A stretch of DNA of 64,000 bases, taken from the NCBI RefSeq assembly GCF_001718835.1, contig NZ_CP013444.1, positions 2,976,001 through 3,040,000 of the forward strand. The letters run 5' to 3'. Shown piece by piece: positions 18,671-31,304 of the stretch (positions are counted from its first letter, which is position 1; each line of letters starts with the position of its first letter). Source of the stretch: Burkholderia cepacia (GTDB lineage: Bacteria > Pseudomonadota > Gammaproteobacteria > Burkholderiales > Burkholderiaceae). Made by a program: the position numbers and the translations under genes. The notes under the pieces are model-generated. The model had not been told where the DNA came from. It was given only the letters and a program-made list of their open reading frames with translations, and did not search any database.

Positions 18671-19297
18671 TCAGTCCATCGACAGGCGCAGCGCAAAACC
18701 GATCAGCGCCGCGGAAAACGTCCAGCGCTGCACCGTCTGCGCGAGCGGATGCGCACGCATCCACGCGGCGATCCGCGACGCGCCGAACACGCACGCGAGG
18801 TCGAAGCACACGCCGGCCGCCACCAGCAGCGCGCCCAGCTCGAACATCTGCAACACGACCGGCCCCGCCTCGGGGCGCACGAACTGCGGCAGCAGCACCG
18901 AGCAGAACAACAGCGCCTTCGGGTTCAGCAGGTTGGTCAGCAGGCCCTTCACGAACGACTGCCGCAACTCGCCCGCCGTGGCCGCCGCGTCGCCGTCGCC
19001 GAGCGCGAACACGGGCGAACGGAACACCTGGATCGCGACATACGCGAGATAGAGCGCGCCACCATAGCGGATCACTTCGTACAGCCACGGCGCGCTGCGG
19101 ATCAGCGCCGCGACGCCGCAGGCGGACAGCGTCACGTGCGCGGTGCGCGCGAGCGACAGGCCGGCGGCCGCCGCCATTCCCGGCCGCACGCCGCGGCCGA
19201 TGCTGGTCTGCAGCACGAGCGCCATGTCCGGCCCCGGCACCGCGTAGATGGCCGCCAGCGCGGCGAGATAAATCAACAGCAAATGCGTGGAAATCAT
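18671..19297 (-). CDS. LysE/RhtB-family amino acid exporter
   Basis: A 208 aa inner-membrane translocator with about six hydrophobic helices. The AAIYAVPGPDMALVLQTSIG segment near the N-terminus (PGP signature) and the KGLLTNLLNPKALLFCSVLL segment in the middle are characteristic. Such proteins export an amino acid in response to excess. It is divergent from an Lrp/AsnC regulator gene 134 bp away, a very common arrangement that suggests amino-acid-responsive control. The exact substrate is unknown. Confidence 0.88.
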   Translation of the reverse strand: MISTHLLLIYLAALAAIYAVPGPDMALVLQTSIGRGVRPGMAAAAGLSLARTAHVTLSACGVAALIRSAPWLYEVIRYGGALYLAYVAIQVFRSPVFALGDGDAAATAGELRQSFVKGLLTNLLNPKALLFCSVLLPQFVRPEAGPVVLQMFELGALLVAAGVCFDLACVFGASRIAAWMRAHPLAQTVQRWTFSAALIGFALRLSMD

Positions 19298-19431
19298 GGT
19301 CTGCCCCCGTCCATCGATGACGATATGGTGCCGCCAACGGGTGAGGGATTATTGGCCATATTCGGTCCCCTTCTGGCCATGAAGAGCGGATTCCCCCAAA
19401 ATTGACCCGGTAAACCACGGATTCCGCCCAT
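19298..19431. promoter_or_regulatory. divergent lysE-lrp promoter region
   Basis: A short AT-richer region holding two copies of TGGCCAT (19354-19360 and 19374-19380), spaced two helical turns apart. It is a plausible site for the Lrp-type regulator. This is inferred from position and repetition only. Confidence 0.35.
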
Positions 19432-19896
19432 ATGACCGAACTCGACAAAACCGACCGCGCGATCCTTGCCGCGGTGCAGCGCGACGGCCGCCTGCCGATC
19501 GCCCGCCTCGCCGACACCGTGGGCCTCTCCGAGACCCCTTGCGCGCGCCGCCTGAAGCGCCTCGAAAACGACGGCTACATCGAGCGCTACCGCGCGCAGC
19601 TGTCGCGCCAGGCGCTCGGCTTCGGCGTCGTCGCGTTCGTGCTCGTGCGGTTCGCGACGCACGACCGCAAGACCGCCGACCGCTTCGAACGGGAAGTGCT
19701 CGGCATCGAGCGGATCCTGGCGTGCCACAACGTGGCGGGCACCGCCGACTATCTGCTGCAGGTCGTGGCGCGCGATCTCGACGATTACGGCACGTTCCTG
19801 CGCGAATCGCTGCGGATGCTGCCGGGCGTGACGTCGATCGAATCGGCGCTGTCGCTGCGCGAGGTCAAGCGCGAAGGAGGCTTTCCGGTGCCGTGA
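19432..19896 (+). CDS. Lrp/AsnC-family transcriptional regulator
   Basis: A 154 aa feast/famine regulator. The N-terminal HTH begins MTELDKTDRAILAAVQRDGR with recognition region VGLSETPCARRLKRLE, followed by the RAM/AsnC ligand domain (YLLQVVARDLDDYGTFLRE, then LRMLPGVTSIES). It faces the LysE-family exporter gene and probably controls it in response to an amino acid. The ORF ends 12 bp from the convergent LysR gene, with no obvious terminator between them. Confidence 0.9.
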   Translation: MTELDKTDRAILAAVQRDGRLPIARLADTVGLSETPCARRLKRLENDGYIERYRAQLSRQALGFGVVAFVLVRFATHDRKTADRFEREVLGIERILACHNVAGTADYLLQVVARDLDDYGTFLRESLRMLPGVTSIESALSLREVKREGGFPVP

Positions 19897-19908
19897 GCCG
19901 GCGCCCGC

Positions 19909-20823
19909 TCAGGCGTCGGTCGGCTGGTGCGCGCGTTCCAGATCCTCGAGAAACGCTTCCACGAGCGGATTGCCGCGCCCGTTGCGTGCAACGACCATGT
20001 GGAACGTGACGTCGTAGCGCAGTTGCTCCGGATTGAGCGGCGCGAGCAGCCCCTGCGCGACGTACGGCGCCGCGAAGTGCTGCGGCAGGTAGCCGAGGTG
20101 GTGGCCGGACAGGATCAGCAGCGCGACGGCCTCCATGTTGTCGGCCGTCGCGGTCACGCGGTCGGGCGTCGTCGACATCTGCGCTTCGGGCAGCGGATAC
20201 GAGCGCCACGCCCATTCGAAGCCCGCGACGTCGGCCGGCGTCAGCGCGCCGGCGCCGTCGAACAGCGGATGGCCGCGCCCGCAGTACGCGACCTGGCGCT
20301 CGATGAACAGCGGCGTGTAGTGCAGCGACGGCACCCGGTGCCAGAAGTAGCCGACCGCGATCTGGATCTCGTCGCTCAGCAGCTTTTCCTCGAGATCGCC
20401 CGGCGCCCGCACCGAGATCGAGAAGCGCACGGCCTCGTCGCGCGTGCGGAACGCGGCGATCGCCTCGGCGATCCGCGCGTTCTGGCTCACCGGCGTATGG
20501 CCGATCAGGCCGATGTGCAGCGTGCCGACCAGCTGGCGGTCCATGTGGCGCGCGGCGATCCCGAATTCGTCGAGCGCCGCGAGCAGCTTGCGGCTCATCG
20601 CGTGGAACCGCTCGCCCTTCGGCGTGAGCCGGAACCCGCTGCGGCCGCGCTCGCAGAGCCGGTAGCCGAGCCGCGTCTCCAGCGACGACAGCTGCGCGCT
20701 GATCGTCGACTGCCCGACGTTCAGCACGGCCTGCGCGGCCGACACGCCGCCCGCGTCCGTGACCGCGAGAAACACGCGGATCAACCGCAGATCGAGGGTC
20801 GACAGATTCCCCAGCACGTTCAT
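19909..20823 (-). CDS. LysR-family regulator, probable activator of the guanidinobutyrase gene
   Basis: A 304 aa LysR-type regulator. The HTH is at about residues 9-67 (LRLIRVFLAVTDAGGVSAAQ, then GQSTISAQLSSLETRLGYRL), with a periplasmic-binding-like effector domain after a linker helix. It is divergent from gbuA with a 133 bp gap. In Pseudomonas aeruginosa the LysR protein GbuR lies next to gbuA and activates it with 4-guanidinobutyrate; the same role is inferred here from arrangement, not from alignment. Confidence 0.83.
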   Translation of the reverse strand: MNVLGNLSTLDLRLIRVFLAVTDAGGVSAAQAVLNVGQSTISAQLSSLETRLGYRLCERGRSGFRLTPKGERFHAMSRKLLAALDEFGIAARHMDRQLVGTLHIGLIGHTPVSQNARIAEAIAAFRTRDEAVRFSISVRAPGDLEEKLLSDEIQIAVGYFWHRVPSLHYTPLFIERQVAYCGRGHPLFDGAGALTPADVAGFEWAWRSYPLPEAQMSTTPDRVTATADNMEAVALLILSGHHLGYLPQHFAAPYVAQGLLAPLNPEQLRYDVTFHMVVARNGRGNPLVEAFLEDLERAHQPTDA

Positions 20824-20956
20824 CCCCTTCCATACATCGATGAAAATCGATGTTTACGTCGATATCTTCGCATTCTTCTTTCCCGGCGGAGCGCGTAAAA
20901 CTGTGCGCCAGGCCGCGTCGCATGATACGGCAACCCCACATCGGAAGAGACAGCCC

Positions 20957-21913
20957 ATGAACGACCACACCCGTTTCCAGCCGCTCGGCGGCAATGAAAT
21001 GCCGCGCTGCGGCGGCATCGCGACGATGATGCGCCTGCCGCACGTGGCGAGCGCCGAAGGCCTCGACGCCTGCTTCGTCGGCGTGCCGTTCGACCTCGGC
21101 ACCTCCAACCGCACCGGCGCACGCTTCGGCCCGCGCCAGATCCGCACCGAGTCCGTGCTGCTGCGCCCGTACAACATGGCCACGCGCGCCGCGCCGTTCG
21201 ATTCGCTGCAGATCGCCGACATCGGCGACGTCGCGATCAATCCGTACAACCTGCACGATTCCATCGCGCGCATCGAAGCCGCGTACGACACGATCCTCGA
21301 GCACGACTGCAAGCCGATCACGCTGGGCGGCGACCACACGATCGCGCTGCCGATCCTGCGCGCGATCCACCGCAAGCACGGCAAGGTTGCATTGATCCAC
21401 GTCGATGCACACGCCGACGTGAACGACACGATGATGGGCGAAAAGATCGCGCACGGCACGCCGTTCCGCCGCGCGGTCGAGGAAGGCCTGCTGCACGGCG
21501 ACAAGGTCACGCAGATCGGCCTGCGCGGCACGGGCTACGCGGCCGAGGATTTCGACTGGTGCCGCGAGCAGGGCTTCCGCGTCGTCCAGGCCGAGGAATG
21601 CTGGAACAAGTCGCTCGCGCCGCTGATGGAAGAAGTGCGCGCGCGCGTCGGCGATACGCCCGTCTACATCAGCTTCGACATCGACGGCATCGACCCGGCC
21701 TACGCGCCGGGCACCGGCACGCCGGAAATCGCGGGCCTCACGGTGCCGCAGGCGCTCGAGATCATCCGCGGCGCGAGAGGGCTGAACATCGTCGGTTGCG
21801 ATCTCGTCGAAGTCGCGCCGCCGTACGATCCGTTCGGCACCACGGCACTGCTCGGCGCGAACCTCGCCTACGAACTGCTGTGCGTGCTGCCGGGCGTCGC
21901 GTACCGCGACTGA
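20957..21913 (+). CDS. gbuA: guanidinobutyrase / agmatinase-family ureohydrolase
   Basis: A 318 aa binuclear-manganese ureohydrolase that releases urea from a guanidino compound. Metal-binding blocks are all present: LGGDHTIALP, HVDAHADVNDT and SFDIDGIDPAYAPGTGTPE. The N-terminal LGGNEMPRCGGIATMMRLPH matches guanidinobutyrase/guanidinopropionase-type enzymes rather than E. coli SpeB. The start at 20957 gives this canonical N-terminus. It is followed 56 bp later by an MFS carrier gene, probably in the same transcript, with a divergent LysR regulator. 4-guanidinobutyrate (from arginine) is the favoured substrate; agmatine or 3-guanidinopropionate are alternatives. Confidence 0.85.
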   Translation: MNDHTRFQPLGGNEMPRCGGIATMMRLPHVASAEGLDACFVGVPFDLGTSNRTGARFGPRQIRTESVLLRPYNMATRAAPFDSLQIADIGDVAINPYNLHDSIARIEAAYDTILEHDCKPITLGGDHTIALPILRAIHRKHGKVALIHVDAHADVNDTMMGEKIAHGTPFRRAVEEGLLHGDKVTQIGLRGTGYAAEDFDWCREQGFRVVQAEECWNKSLAPLMEEVRARVGDTPVYISFDIDGIDPAYAPGTGTPEIAGLTVPQALEIIRGARGLNIVGCDLVEVAPPYDPFGTTALLGANLAYELLCVLPGVAYRD

Positions 21914-21969
21914 TTCCCGCGCCACCCCCTATTCCAAAATCAAAGGATTCCAGAGGAGCACATATCAAG

Positions 21970-23286
21970 ATGGGGACTTCCGTCAAGCAACCCAAGCGGG
22001 CGGCGCTCGCGTCGTTCGTCGGCACCACGATCGAGTGGTACGACTTCTATAGCTACGCGACCGCCGCCGCCATCGTGTTCGGGCCGCTGTTCTTTCCCGG
22101 CGAAAACCGCTTCATCAGCCTGCTCGCGTCGTTCGGCTCGTTCGCGGTGGGCTTCTTCGCGCGGCCGCTCGGCGGCGTGATGTTCGGCTATCTCGGCGAC
22201 CGCTTCGGCCGCAAGCGCTCGCTGCTCGCGACGCTGATGCTGATGGCCGTGTCGACGGTCGCGATCGGCCTGCTGCCGACCCACGCGCAAGCCGGCGTGA
22301 TCGCACCGGTCCTGCTCGTGCTGATGCGGGTGCTGCAAGGCATCGCGGTCGGCGGCGAATGGGGCGGCGCGGTGCTGCTCGCCGGCGAGCATGCGCCGGA
22401 AGGCAAACGCACGTTCTTCGCATCGTTCGCGCAGCTCGGCAGCGCGAGCGGCCTGATCCTGTCGATGCTCGCGTTCGGCGCGATCAGCACGCTGTCGAAG
22501 GAAGACATGATGAGCTGGGGCTGGCGCGTGCCGTTCCTCGCGAGTTCCGTGCTGCTGATCGTCGGCTTCGTGATCCGCGCGAGCGTGTCCGAATCACCCG
22601 AGTTCGAGGAAGTCAAGAAAAGCGGCAACATCGCGCAAAAGCCGCTGCGCGAAGCGCTCAAGTACTGGCCGCTGCTGCTGCTCGCGATCGGCGCGAACGT
22701 GTACGGCATCGCCGGCGTGTATTTCAGCAACATCTTCATGATCAGCTACGCGACGCAGTTCCTGTCGCTCGACCGGTCGATGGTGCTGCATTGCATGACG
22801 ATCGTCGCGGTGCTGCAGTTCGTCGTGCAGCTCGCGGCCGCGTTCCTCGCGCAGCGCTTCGGCACCACGCGCGTGCTGCTGATCACCGGCGCATGGGCCG
22901 CGATCGTCCCGTTCGTGATGCTGCCGCTCGTGCACATGGGCACGCCGCTGTCGATCACGGTCGGCGTCGGCCTCGCGACGCTCGCGGAGTCGGGCTACTA
23001 CTCGGTGGTCGCGGGCTTCGTCAGCGGCATCTTCGTCGCACGCATCCGCTACACGGCGATCTCGATCGCGTACCAGGTGTGCGGCGCGCTCGCCGGCGGC
23101 CTCACGCCGCTCGTCGCGACCATCATCGCGCAGAACACCGCGCCGCAATGGTGGCCGCTCGCGCTCCAGTACACGAGCGCCGCGCTCCTGTCGTCCCTGT
23201 GCGTGTGGCTGATCTCGCGCCGCGTCAGCATCGACGACGCGGGCTCGCCGCGCGAAGCGCTGCCGCGCGGCGCACGCACCGCGTAA
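21970..23286 (+). CDS. MFS transporter, metabolite:H+ symporter (MHS) type
   Basis: A 438 aa carrier with 12 predicted helices. GTTIEWYDFYSYATAAAIVF at the N-terminus and GYLGDRFGRKRSLLATLMLM are the MHS-subfamily signatures shared with ProP, ShiA and KgtP. The ATG at 21970 follows GAGGAG at a good distance and gives the canonical MGTSVKQPKRAALASFVG start. It lies 56 bp after gbuA, so uptake of the guanidino substrate is the simplest role, by inference. A GC-rich hairpin follows the stop but lacks a T run. Confidence 0.87.
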   Translation: MGTSVKQPKRAALASFVGTTIEWYDFYSYATAAAIVFGPLFFPGENRFISLLASFGSFAVGFFARPLGGVMFGYLGDRFGRKRSLLATLMLMAVSTVAIGLLPTHAQAGVIAPVLLVLMRVLQGIAVGGEWGGAVLLAGEHAPEGKRTFFASFAQLGSASGLILSMLAFGAISTLSKEDMMSWGWRVPFLASSVLLIVGFVIRASVSESPEFEEVKKSGNIAQKPLREALKYWPLLLLAIGANVYGIAGVYFSNIFMISYATQFLSLDRSMVLHCMTIVAVLQFVVQLAAAFLAQRFGTTRVLLITGAWAAIVPFVMLPLVHMGTPLSITVGVGLATLAESGYYSVVAGFVSGIFVARIRYTAISIAYQVCGALAGGLTPLVATIIAQNTAPQWWPLALQYTSAALLSSLCVWLISRRVSIDDAGSPREALPRGARTA

Positions 23287-23545
23287 AGCGCCGCCTGCCC
23301 CGCCCGTCTCGACAACGGGCGGCCTCCCGGGCCGCCCTCGCCGACACGATCAATCACGGCCTGCTGTAGCGCTTCGCGAAGCGGGCGAAAACGGCTCGTC
23401 CGCGATCGATTGCTTCCCGATGCGAACGAATCAGGCCCTTCCGTCCCGCATCGAGGGCGAACATGCCGGTCGCTGCCCGCCCTGTCATCAAACTGACTGA
23501 AAGCCGACGCTAGGATCGGATGCGGTTCCCTCACGAGATGTCGTC

Positions 23546-25138
23546 ATGAATCAACCTGCTTCGTCCGCCGCGCATGATCAGGCGTCCCTCGCCCGCACCC
23601 GGCATGCCGGCTATGCCGTCTTCCTGCTGGTGCTGGCGCTCGGCGCCGTCTACGTTGCCACGCACCTGATCTCCGATATTGCGCCGGTCCGCGAAGGGAA
23701 GCTGTTCCCGTACCTGCTGCTCGGCGCCGCGCTGCTGATCGCGCTCGGCTTCGAATTCGTCAACGGCTTCCACGACACCGCGAACGCGGTCGCCACCGTG
23801 ATCTATACGCACTCGCTGACGCCGAACGTCGCGGTGATCTGGTCCGGCATGTGGAACTTCCTCGGCGTGATGGTCTCGAGCGGCGCCGTTGCGTTCGGCA
23901 TCCTACAGTTGCTGCCGGTCGAGCTGATCCTGCAGGTCGGCAGCGGCGCGGGCTTCGCGATGGTGTTCGCGCTGCTGATCGCCGCGATCGTGTGGAACCT
24001 CGCGACCTGGTATTTCGGGTTGCCGTCGTCGAGTTCGCATACGCTGATCGGGTCGATCATCGGCGTCGGACTGATGAACCAGTTGATGCACGGGCCGTCC
24101 GGCACGAGCGGCGTCGACTGGGGCCAGGCGCTCGGCGTCGGCAAGTCGCTGCTGCTCTCGCCGATCGTCGGCTTTCTGTGCGCGGCGCTGCTGCTGCTCG
24201 TGCTGAAGGCGCTCGTGCGGATCCCGGAGCTGTACAAGGAGCCGCCGAAGGATCAGCCGCCGCCGTTCTGGATCCGCTGCCTGCTGATCCTGACCTGCAC
24301 GGGCGTGTCGTTTGCGCACGGTTCGAACGACGGGCAGAAAGGGATGGGGCTCATCATGCTGATCCTGATCGGCACGGTGCCGACCGCCTATGCACTGAAC
24401 AAGGCCGTCACGCCGGCCGAGACGCAGACCTTCGTGGCGGTCGCGAACCAGGCGGCCGCGACATTCGGAAAGTACACGAACGGCGTCGCGCCGTCCGCGA
24501 ACGCGCGCGCCGACGTCGAGCGCTACGTGCAGCATCGCGAACTGACGCCCGCCGTGCTGCCGGCCGTGCAGCAGCTGTCGACATCGCTCGCGACCGCGGT
24601 CGGCGCGTCGGGCTCGATGGCGGCGGTGCCGCAGCGCGACGTCGACAACGTGCGCAACACGATGTATCTGGTATCCGAAGCGATCCGCCTGATCGAGAAG
24701 TCGGGTCAGCCTGCGTTCGCGCCGGCCGACCGGCTCGCGATCGACAACTATCGCAAGCAGCTCGACCATGCGACCAAATTCATTCCGACGTGGGTGAAGG
24801 TTGCGGTCGCGATTGCGCTGGGCCTCGGCACGATGGTCGGCTGGAAGCGGATCGTCGTGACCGTCGGCGAGAAAATCGGCAAGCAGCATCTGACGTACGG
24901 ACAGGGCGCATCGGCCGAACTCGTCGCGATGCTGACGATCGGCGCCGCCGACGTGTACGGATTGCCCGTGTCGACGACACATGTGCTGTCGTCGGGTGTC
25001 GCGGGCACGATGTCGGCGAACGGCTCCGGGCTGCAATGGAGCACGGTGCGCAGCCTGGTGCTCGCGTGGGTGCTGACGCTGCCGGCGTCGATCGCGCTCG
25101 CGGGCGGGTTGTACTGGCTGTTTCGTTCCGTGGGCTGA
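23546..25138 (+). CDS. pitA: low-affinity inorganic phosphate transporter, Pit family
   Basis: A 530 aa membrane protein of the PiT family, importing metal-phosphate with protons. Both inverted PHO-4 signature repeats are visible: GFEFVNGFHDTANAVATVIY near the N-terminus and the EKIGKQHLTYGQGASAELVA region near the C-terminus, plus FAHGSNDGQKGMG mid-protein. A large hydrophilic central loop (roughly residues 285-400) resembles that of E. coli PitA (499 aa). It has its own 259 bp upstream gap with no gene in it. Confidence 0.9.
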   Translation: MNQPASSAAHDQASLARTRHAGYAVFLLVLALGAVYVATHLISDIAPVREGKLFPYLLLGAALLIALGFEFVNGFHDTANAVATVIYTHSLTPNVAVIWSGMWNFLGVMVSSGAVAFGILQLLPVELILQVGSGAGFAMVFALLIAAIVWNLATWYFGLPSSSSHTLIGSIIGVGLMNQLMHGPSGTSGVDWGQALGVGKSLLLSPIVGFLCAALLLLVLKALVRIPELYKEPPKDQPPPFWIRCLLILTCTGVSFAHGSNDGQKGMGLIMLILIGTVPTAYALNKAVTPAETQTFVAVANQAAATFGKYTNGVAPSANARADVERYVQHRELTPAVLPAVQQLSTSLATAVGASGSMAAVPQRDVDNVRNTMYLVSEAIRLIEKSGQPAFAPADRLAIDNYRKQLDHATKFIPTWVKVAVAIALGLGTMVGWKRIVVTVGEKIGKQHLTYGQGASAELVAMLTIGAADVYGLPVSTTHVLSSGVAGTMSANGSGLQWSTVRSLVLAWVLTLPASIALAGGLYWLFRSVG

Positions 25139-25252
25139 GCGAAACTGTGGTTCGGCGGTGCGCCCCTTGTCGATTGGAGCGCAAGATGCGGAGCGTATCC
25201 GCAAAACGACGTCGCTAGACTGGATTCTTCGATCCTCGTCGCGAATACAGTC

Positions 25253-26041
25253 ATGCGCTCTGCTCCGCCGGCCACCGCTTTCCCGCTCCATCCCTTCTTC
25301 CGCGCATCGTCGGATACAGGGCGCCCCGGCGCCTGCGACATCGCCCAGCACATCGACACGCTGGACTGGCCCGCCATCGAAGCGGAACTGGGCCGCCAGG
25401 GGTGTGCGCTCATTCCCGGATTGCTGTCGGCGCCCGCATGCGACGCATTGGCATCACTCTATGCGCGCGATGCGCTGTATCGCTCGCGCGTCGTGATGGC
25501 GCGTCACGGTTTCGGACGCGGCGAATACAAGTACTTCGCCTATCCGTTGCCGGCGACCGTCGACACACTGCGCTCGACGCTCTATCCGCACCTCGCGCCG
25601 ATCGCGAATCGCTGGAATGCCGCCCTTGGCGTCGATGTCCGCTACCCGGCGGCGCATTCGGAATTTCTCGCCCGCTGCCAGGCGGCGGGGCAGACGCGAC
25701 CGACGCCGCTGATCCTGCAATACGGTCCCGACGACTACAACTGTCTCCATCAGGATCTTTATGGCGAGCACGTGTTTCCGCTGCAGGTCGCGATCCTGCT
25801 GTCGGCGCCCGGACGGGACTTTACCGGCGGCGAGTTCGTGCTGACCGAGCAGCGGCCGCGCATGCAGTCGCGCGCCGAAGTGGTGCCGCTGACGCAAGGC
25901 GACGCGGTGATCTTCGCCGTGCACGGCAGACCCGTGCAGGGGACGCGCGGCGTCTATCGCGTCAACCTGCGCCACGGCGTGAGCCGGATCCGCAGCGGCC
26001 ACCGCCACACGGTCGGCATCATCTTTCATGACGCCCAGTGA
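25253..26041 (+). CDS. 2-oxoglutarate/Fe(II)-dependent oxygenase family protein
   Basis: A 262 aa protein with the prolyl-4-hydroxylase-like 2OG-Fe(II) fold. CLHQDLYGEHVFPLQVAILL contributes the HxD metal ligands; the third ligand is the His in SGHRHTVGIIFHDAQ at the very C-terminus. FTGGEFVLTEQRPR is a typical core strand. The substrate is unknown; relatives hydroxylate amino acids, peptides or nucleobases. It starts 114 bp after pitA on the same strand and is followed by a convergent drug exporter. No partner gene is obvious. Confidence 0.78.
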   Translation: MRSAPPATAFPLHPFFRASSDTGRPGACDIAQHIDTLDWPAIEAELGRQGCALIPGLLSAPACDALASLYARDALYRSRVVMARHGFGRGEYKYFAYPLPATVDTLRSTLYPHLAPIANRWNAALGVDVRYPAAHSEFLARCQAAGQTRPTPLILQYGPDDYNCLHQDLYGEHVFPLQVAILLSAPGRDFTGGEFVLTEQRPRMQSRAEVVPLTQGDAVIFAVHGRPVQGTRGVYRVNLRHGVSRIRSGHRHTVGIIFHDAQ

Positions 26042-26191
26042 TCGAAACCGAGCGATCACGCACGCGACAATTGCCCTTGCGTGCGGCGATGAATGATATC
26101 CACGGACGTCATTCGTCGGAACGTTTCGATCCGCAGCACGCGGATGATCAGTGCGGGCGCCACCGCCCGCGCATCGGGCAGGCGATCCCGG

Positions 26192-27616
26192 TCACCCTCT
26201 CGCGACGCTCGCCCTGAGCCGGTCTCCCGCGTCGAGCGCAAGCCGCGCATAACCCGGCAACGTCAGCAGCGCGAGCACGCCGGCCGCGACGAAGGCCCAG
26301 CGGAAATCGTCGAGCACGTAATGCATGCCGGTCGCGTCGCCGCGCAACGAGGCGGCCACGCGCAACGCCAGCGCGCCGAACGCGATCCCCATCCCGATCG
26401 TCATCTGCTGTGCGGCACTCCACAGCGTGCTGGCTGCACTCGTCTGCCGGGCGGGAATGTCCGCGTAGGCGAGTGTCGCGAGCGTCGTGAACTGCATCGA
26501 CCGCGTGAGTCCGTAGACGAATACGACGAGCAGCGTGACCGCCAGCGGCGTCGACGCGGTCAGCCAGCCGCACGCAATCGTGAAGAGGCCGACAATGGTC
26601 ACGTCGACGAGTGCGACGCGCCGAAAACCATATCGGTCGAGAATCCACGACGTTCCCGCCTTCATCCCCAGATTGCCGAGCGCACTCGCGAGCAGCAACA
26701 GGCCGGACTGGAACGGCGACAACCCGAAGCCGATCTGGAACAACAGCGGCAGCAGGTACGGCACGGCGTTGATCGCCATCCGCGTGATCGAGCCGGTGAT
26801 CACCGTCACCGAGAAGGTCGGCACCTTCAGCGTCGTGAAGTCGAGCAGCGGATGCGCGCAGCGTCGCGCATGCAACCACGCGGCCGCGCCGAACAGCACG
26901 CTCGCCCCCACGAGCACCGCGGCGTGCGCGAACTGTGCATCCTGCTGGCCGGCCGCTTCGGTACCGATCAACAGGCAAGTCAATGCACCGCCGGCCAGCA
27001 CGAATCCGGCCCAGTCGAGCGGCCGTTGCTCGTCGGCCCGCGTGTTCCGGACGATCAGCCAGGTACAGGCGAGCGCGGCAAGCCCGAACGGGACGTTCAG
27101 CAGGAAGATCCAGCGCCATGACGCATAGGTCGTGATGAAGCCGCCGATCGGCGGCCCGACGACAGGCGCGACGATGCCCGGCCACGTGATCGTCGCGATC
27201 GCCCGCATCAGCTTGGCCTTCTCGGTACTGCGCACGACGATCATCCGTCCGACCGGCACCATCATCGCCCCGCCGACGCCTTGCAGCAGCCGTGCAGCCG
27301 TGAACGTCACGACACCTTCGGACAGCCCGCACAGCACCGACGCACCGGTAAAGACGACGATCGCACTCGCGAATACCGTACGCGACCCATAACGGTCCGC
27401 GATCCAGCCGCTGATCGGGATGAACACCGCCAGCGCGAGCATATAGGCCGTCATCCCGAGGCTCAGCGCGTTCGGCCCGACGCCGAACGAACGCGCCATT
27501 TGCGGCAGCGCGGTCGCGATCACGGTCGTGTCGAGGTACTCCATGAAGAACGTTGCGGCGACGAGATACGGCAAGAAGTCGGTCGTCCGACCACCTGGGT
27601 TGGAGGTGGGGGTCAT
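26192..27616 (-). CDS. DHA2-type MFS drug/multidrug exporter
   Basis: A 474 aa, about 14-helix drug:H+ antiporter of the EmrB/QacA class. The N-terminus has YLDTTVIATALPQMA (motif D1). SGWIADRYGSRTVF is motif A, and WPGIVAPVVGPPIGGFITTY with the following WRWIFLLNVPFG is motif C and its downstream block, typical of exporters. No membrane-fusion partner or regulator is adjacent, so it may work alone. It is convergent with the 2OG oxygenase gene and shares its strand with the downstream-lying rRNA operon. Confidence 0.87.
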   Translation of the reverse strand: MTPTSNPGGRTTDFLPYLVAATFFMEYLDTTVIATALPQMARSFGVGPNALSLGMTAYMLALAVFIPISGWIADRYGSRTVFASAIVVFTGASVLCGLSEGVVTFTAARLLQGVGGAMMVPVGRMIVVRSTEKAKLMRAIATITWPGIVAPVVGPPIGGFITTYASWRWIFLLNVPFGLAALACTWLIVRNTRADEQRPLDWAGFVLAGGALTCLLIGTEAAGQQDAQFAHAAVLVGASVLFGAAAWLHARRCAHPLLDFTTLKVPTFSVTVITGSITRMAINAVPYLLPLLFQIGFGLSPFQSGLLLLASALGNLGMKAGTSWILDRYGFRRVALVDVTIVGLFTIACGWLTASTPLAVTLLVVFVYGLTRSMQFTTLATLAYADIPARQTSAASTLWSAAQQMTIGMGIAFGALALRVAASLRGDATGMHYVLDDFRWAFVAAGVLALLTLPGYARLALDAGDRLRASVARG

Positions 27617-27867
27617 GAACGATGCAGTAGACGGAATGCGGGAGATGCCGGCCTCGAACGAGCGCAGACAAGCGCCGGAGCCGGGACGAGTGTCGATAGT
27701 ACCTCGAAGCGCCTACTCTTCGCTCTGCCGGCGCGTGCAGTTAAATGCAGTTTATGCGCATAGATTTTTGATCCGACATCAATCAATGCGTGCGATTCGA
27801 AGCTGAAGACGCCTGTTGAGCAAGCTTATCGATCAAATAGGCGGCGATATTTCCGTCGCTGGAAACG

Positions 27868-27897
27868 CAAAAACCCCCGCCGGTTGGGCGGGGGTTT
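27868..27897 (-). terminator. rho-independent terminator of the rRNA operon
   Basis: A perfect 11-bp GC-rich stem (AAACCCCCGCC at 27871-27881 with its complement at 27887-27897) and a GGTTG loop. On the minus strand it is followed by a T run, just beyond the 5S gene. Confidence 0.9.
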
Positions 27898-27910
27898 CTG
27901 GTTTGGGGGA

Positions 27911-28023
27911 GCCTGACGATTACCTACTTTCACACGGGAATCCGCACTATCATCGGCGTAGAGTCGTTTCACGGTCCTGTTCGGGATGGGAAGGGGTGGG
28001 ACCGACTCGCTATGGTCATCAGG
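27911..28023 (-). rRNA. rrf: 5S ribosomal RNA
   Basis: About 113 nt. The minus strand begins GCCTGATGACCATAGCGAG and ends ATCGTCAGGC; these ends pair to form helix I. The internal CCCGAACAGGACCGTGAAAC loop is typical of Burkholderia 5S. The boundary is accurate to a few bases. Confidence 0.93.
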
Positions 28024-28140
28024 CAAAGAGGGGTGTTCTGCTGGCTGGGCCAACAGAACCAATCTGGGAAGAAGCAGTAATTGAGGTTGTGCGTATCGCA
28101 CATCGCGGTCATTCAACCGCTCTAAAACAGCCTTGTTATA

Positions 28141-31021
<2,881 letters not shown>

Positions 31022-31304
31022 CTATAACGAGTCTGTCTCGTTACAGGTTGAGTTCTCGCGTTGTGCCGTATTCCAATTGAGCCGAACATGAAGTTCGAAT
31101 CATCTTGAGATACATCGATACAATCACAACCCGGATAGTTTCCACGTCCATCTCAAAGACGCTTCCGCTATCCAAATTACTTGCTTCTTCCAGATTGTTA
31201 AAGAACGACAGCCGATACAGTTACCTGCATCACTCTGACTGGCTCAATCGCCAATGCCAAATCCTCGGTTCGCTTTCGAACCAAGCACTTCGCATTGAAG
31301 ATTG
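31022..31304 (-). promoter_or_regulatory. tRNA-Ala to 23S spacer with 23S boxA
   Basis: A 283 bp transcribed spacer. On the minus strand GTTCTTTAACAATCTG (31206-31191) is a boxA antitermination/processing element upstream of 23S. The rest is expected to pair with the 23S 3' flank for RNase III processing. Confidence 0.75.

Noticed and set aside
23287..23345. Terminator after the guanidinobutyrase MFS gene
   Set aside because: A GC-rich hairpin (GGGCGGC/GCCGCCC) is present but has no T run and a loose loop, so it is not a confident terminator.
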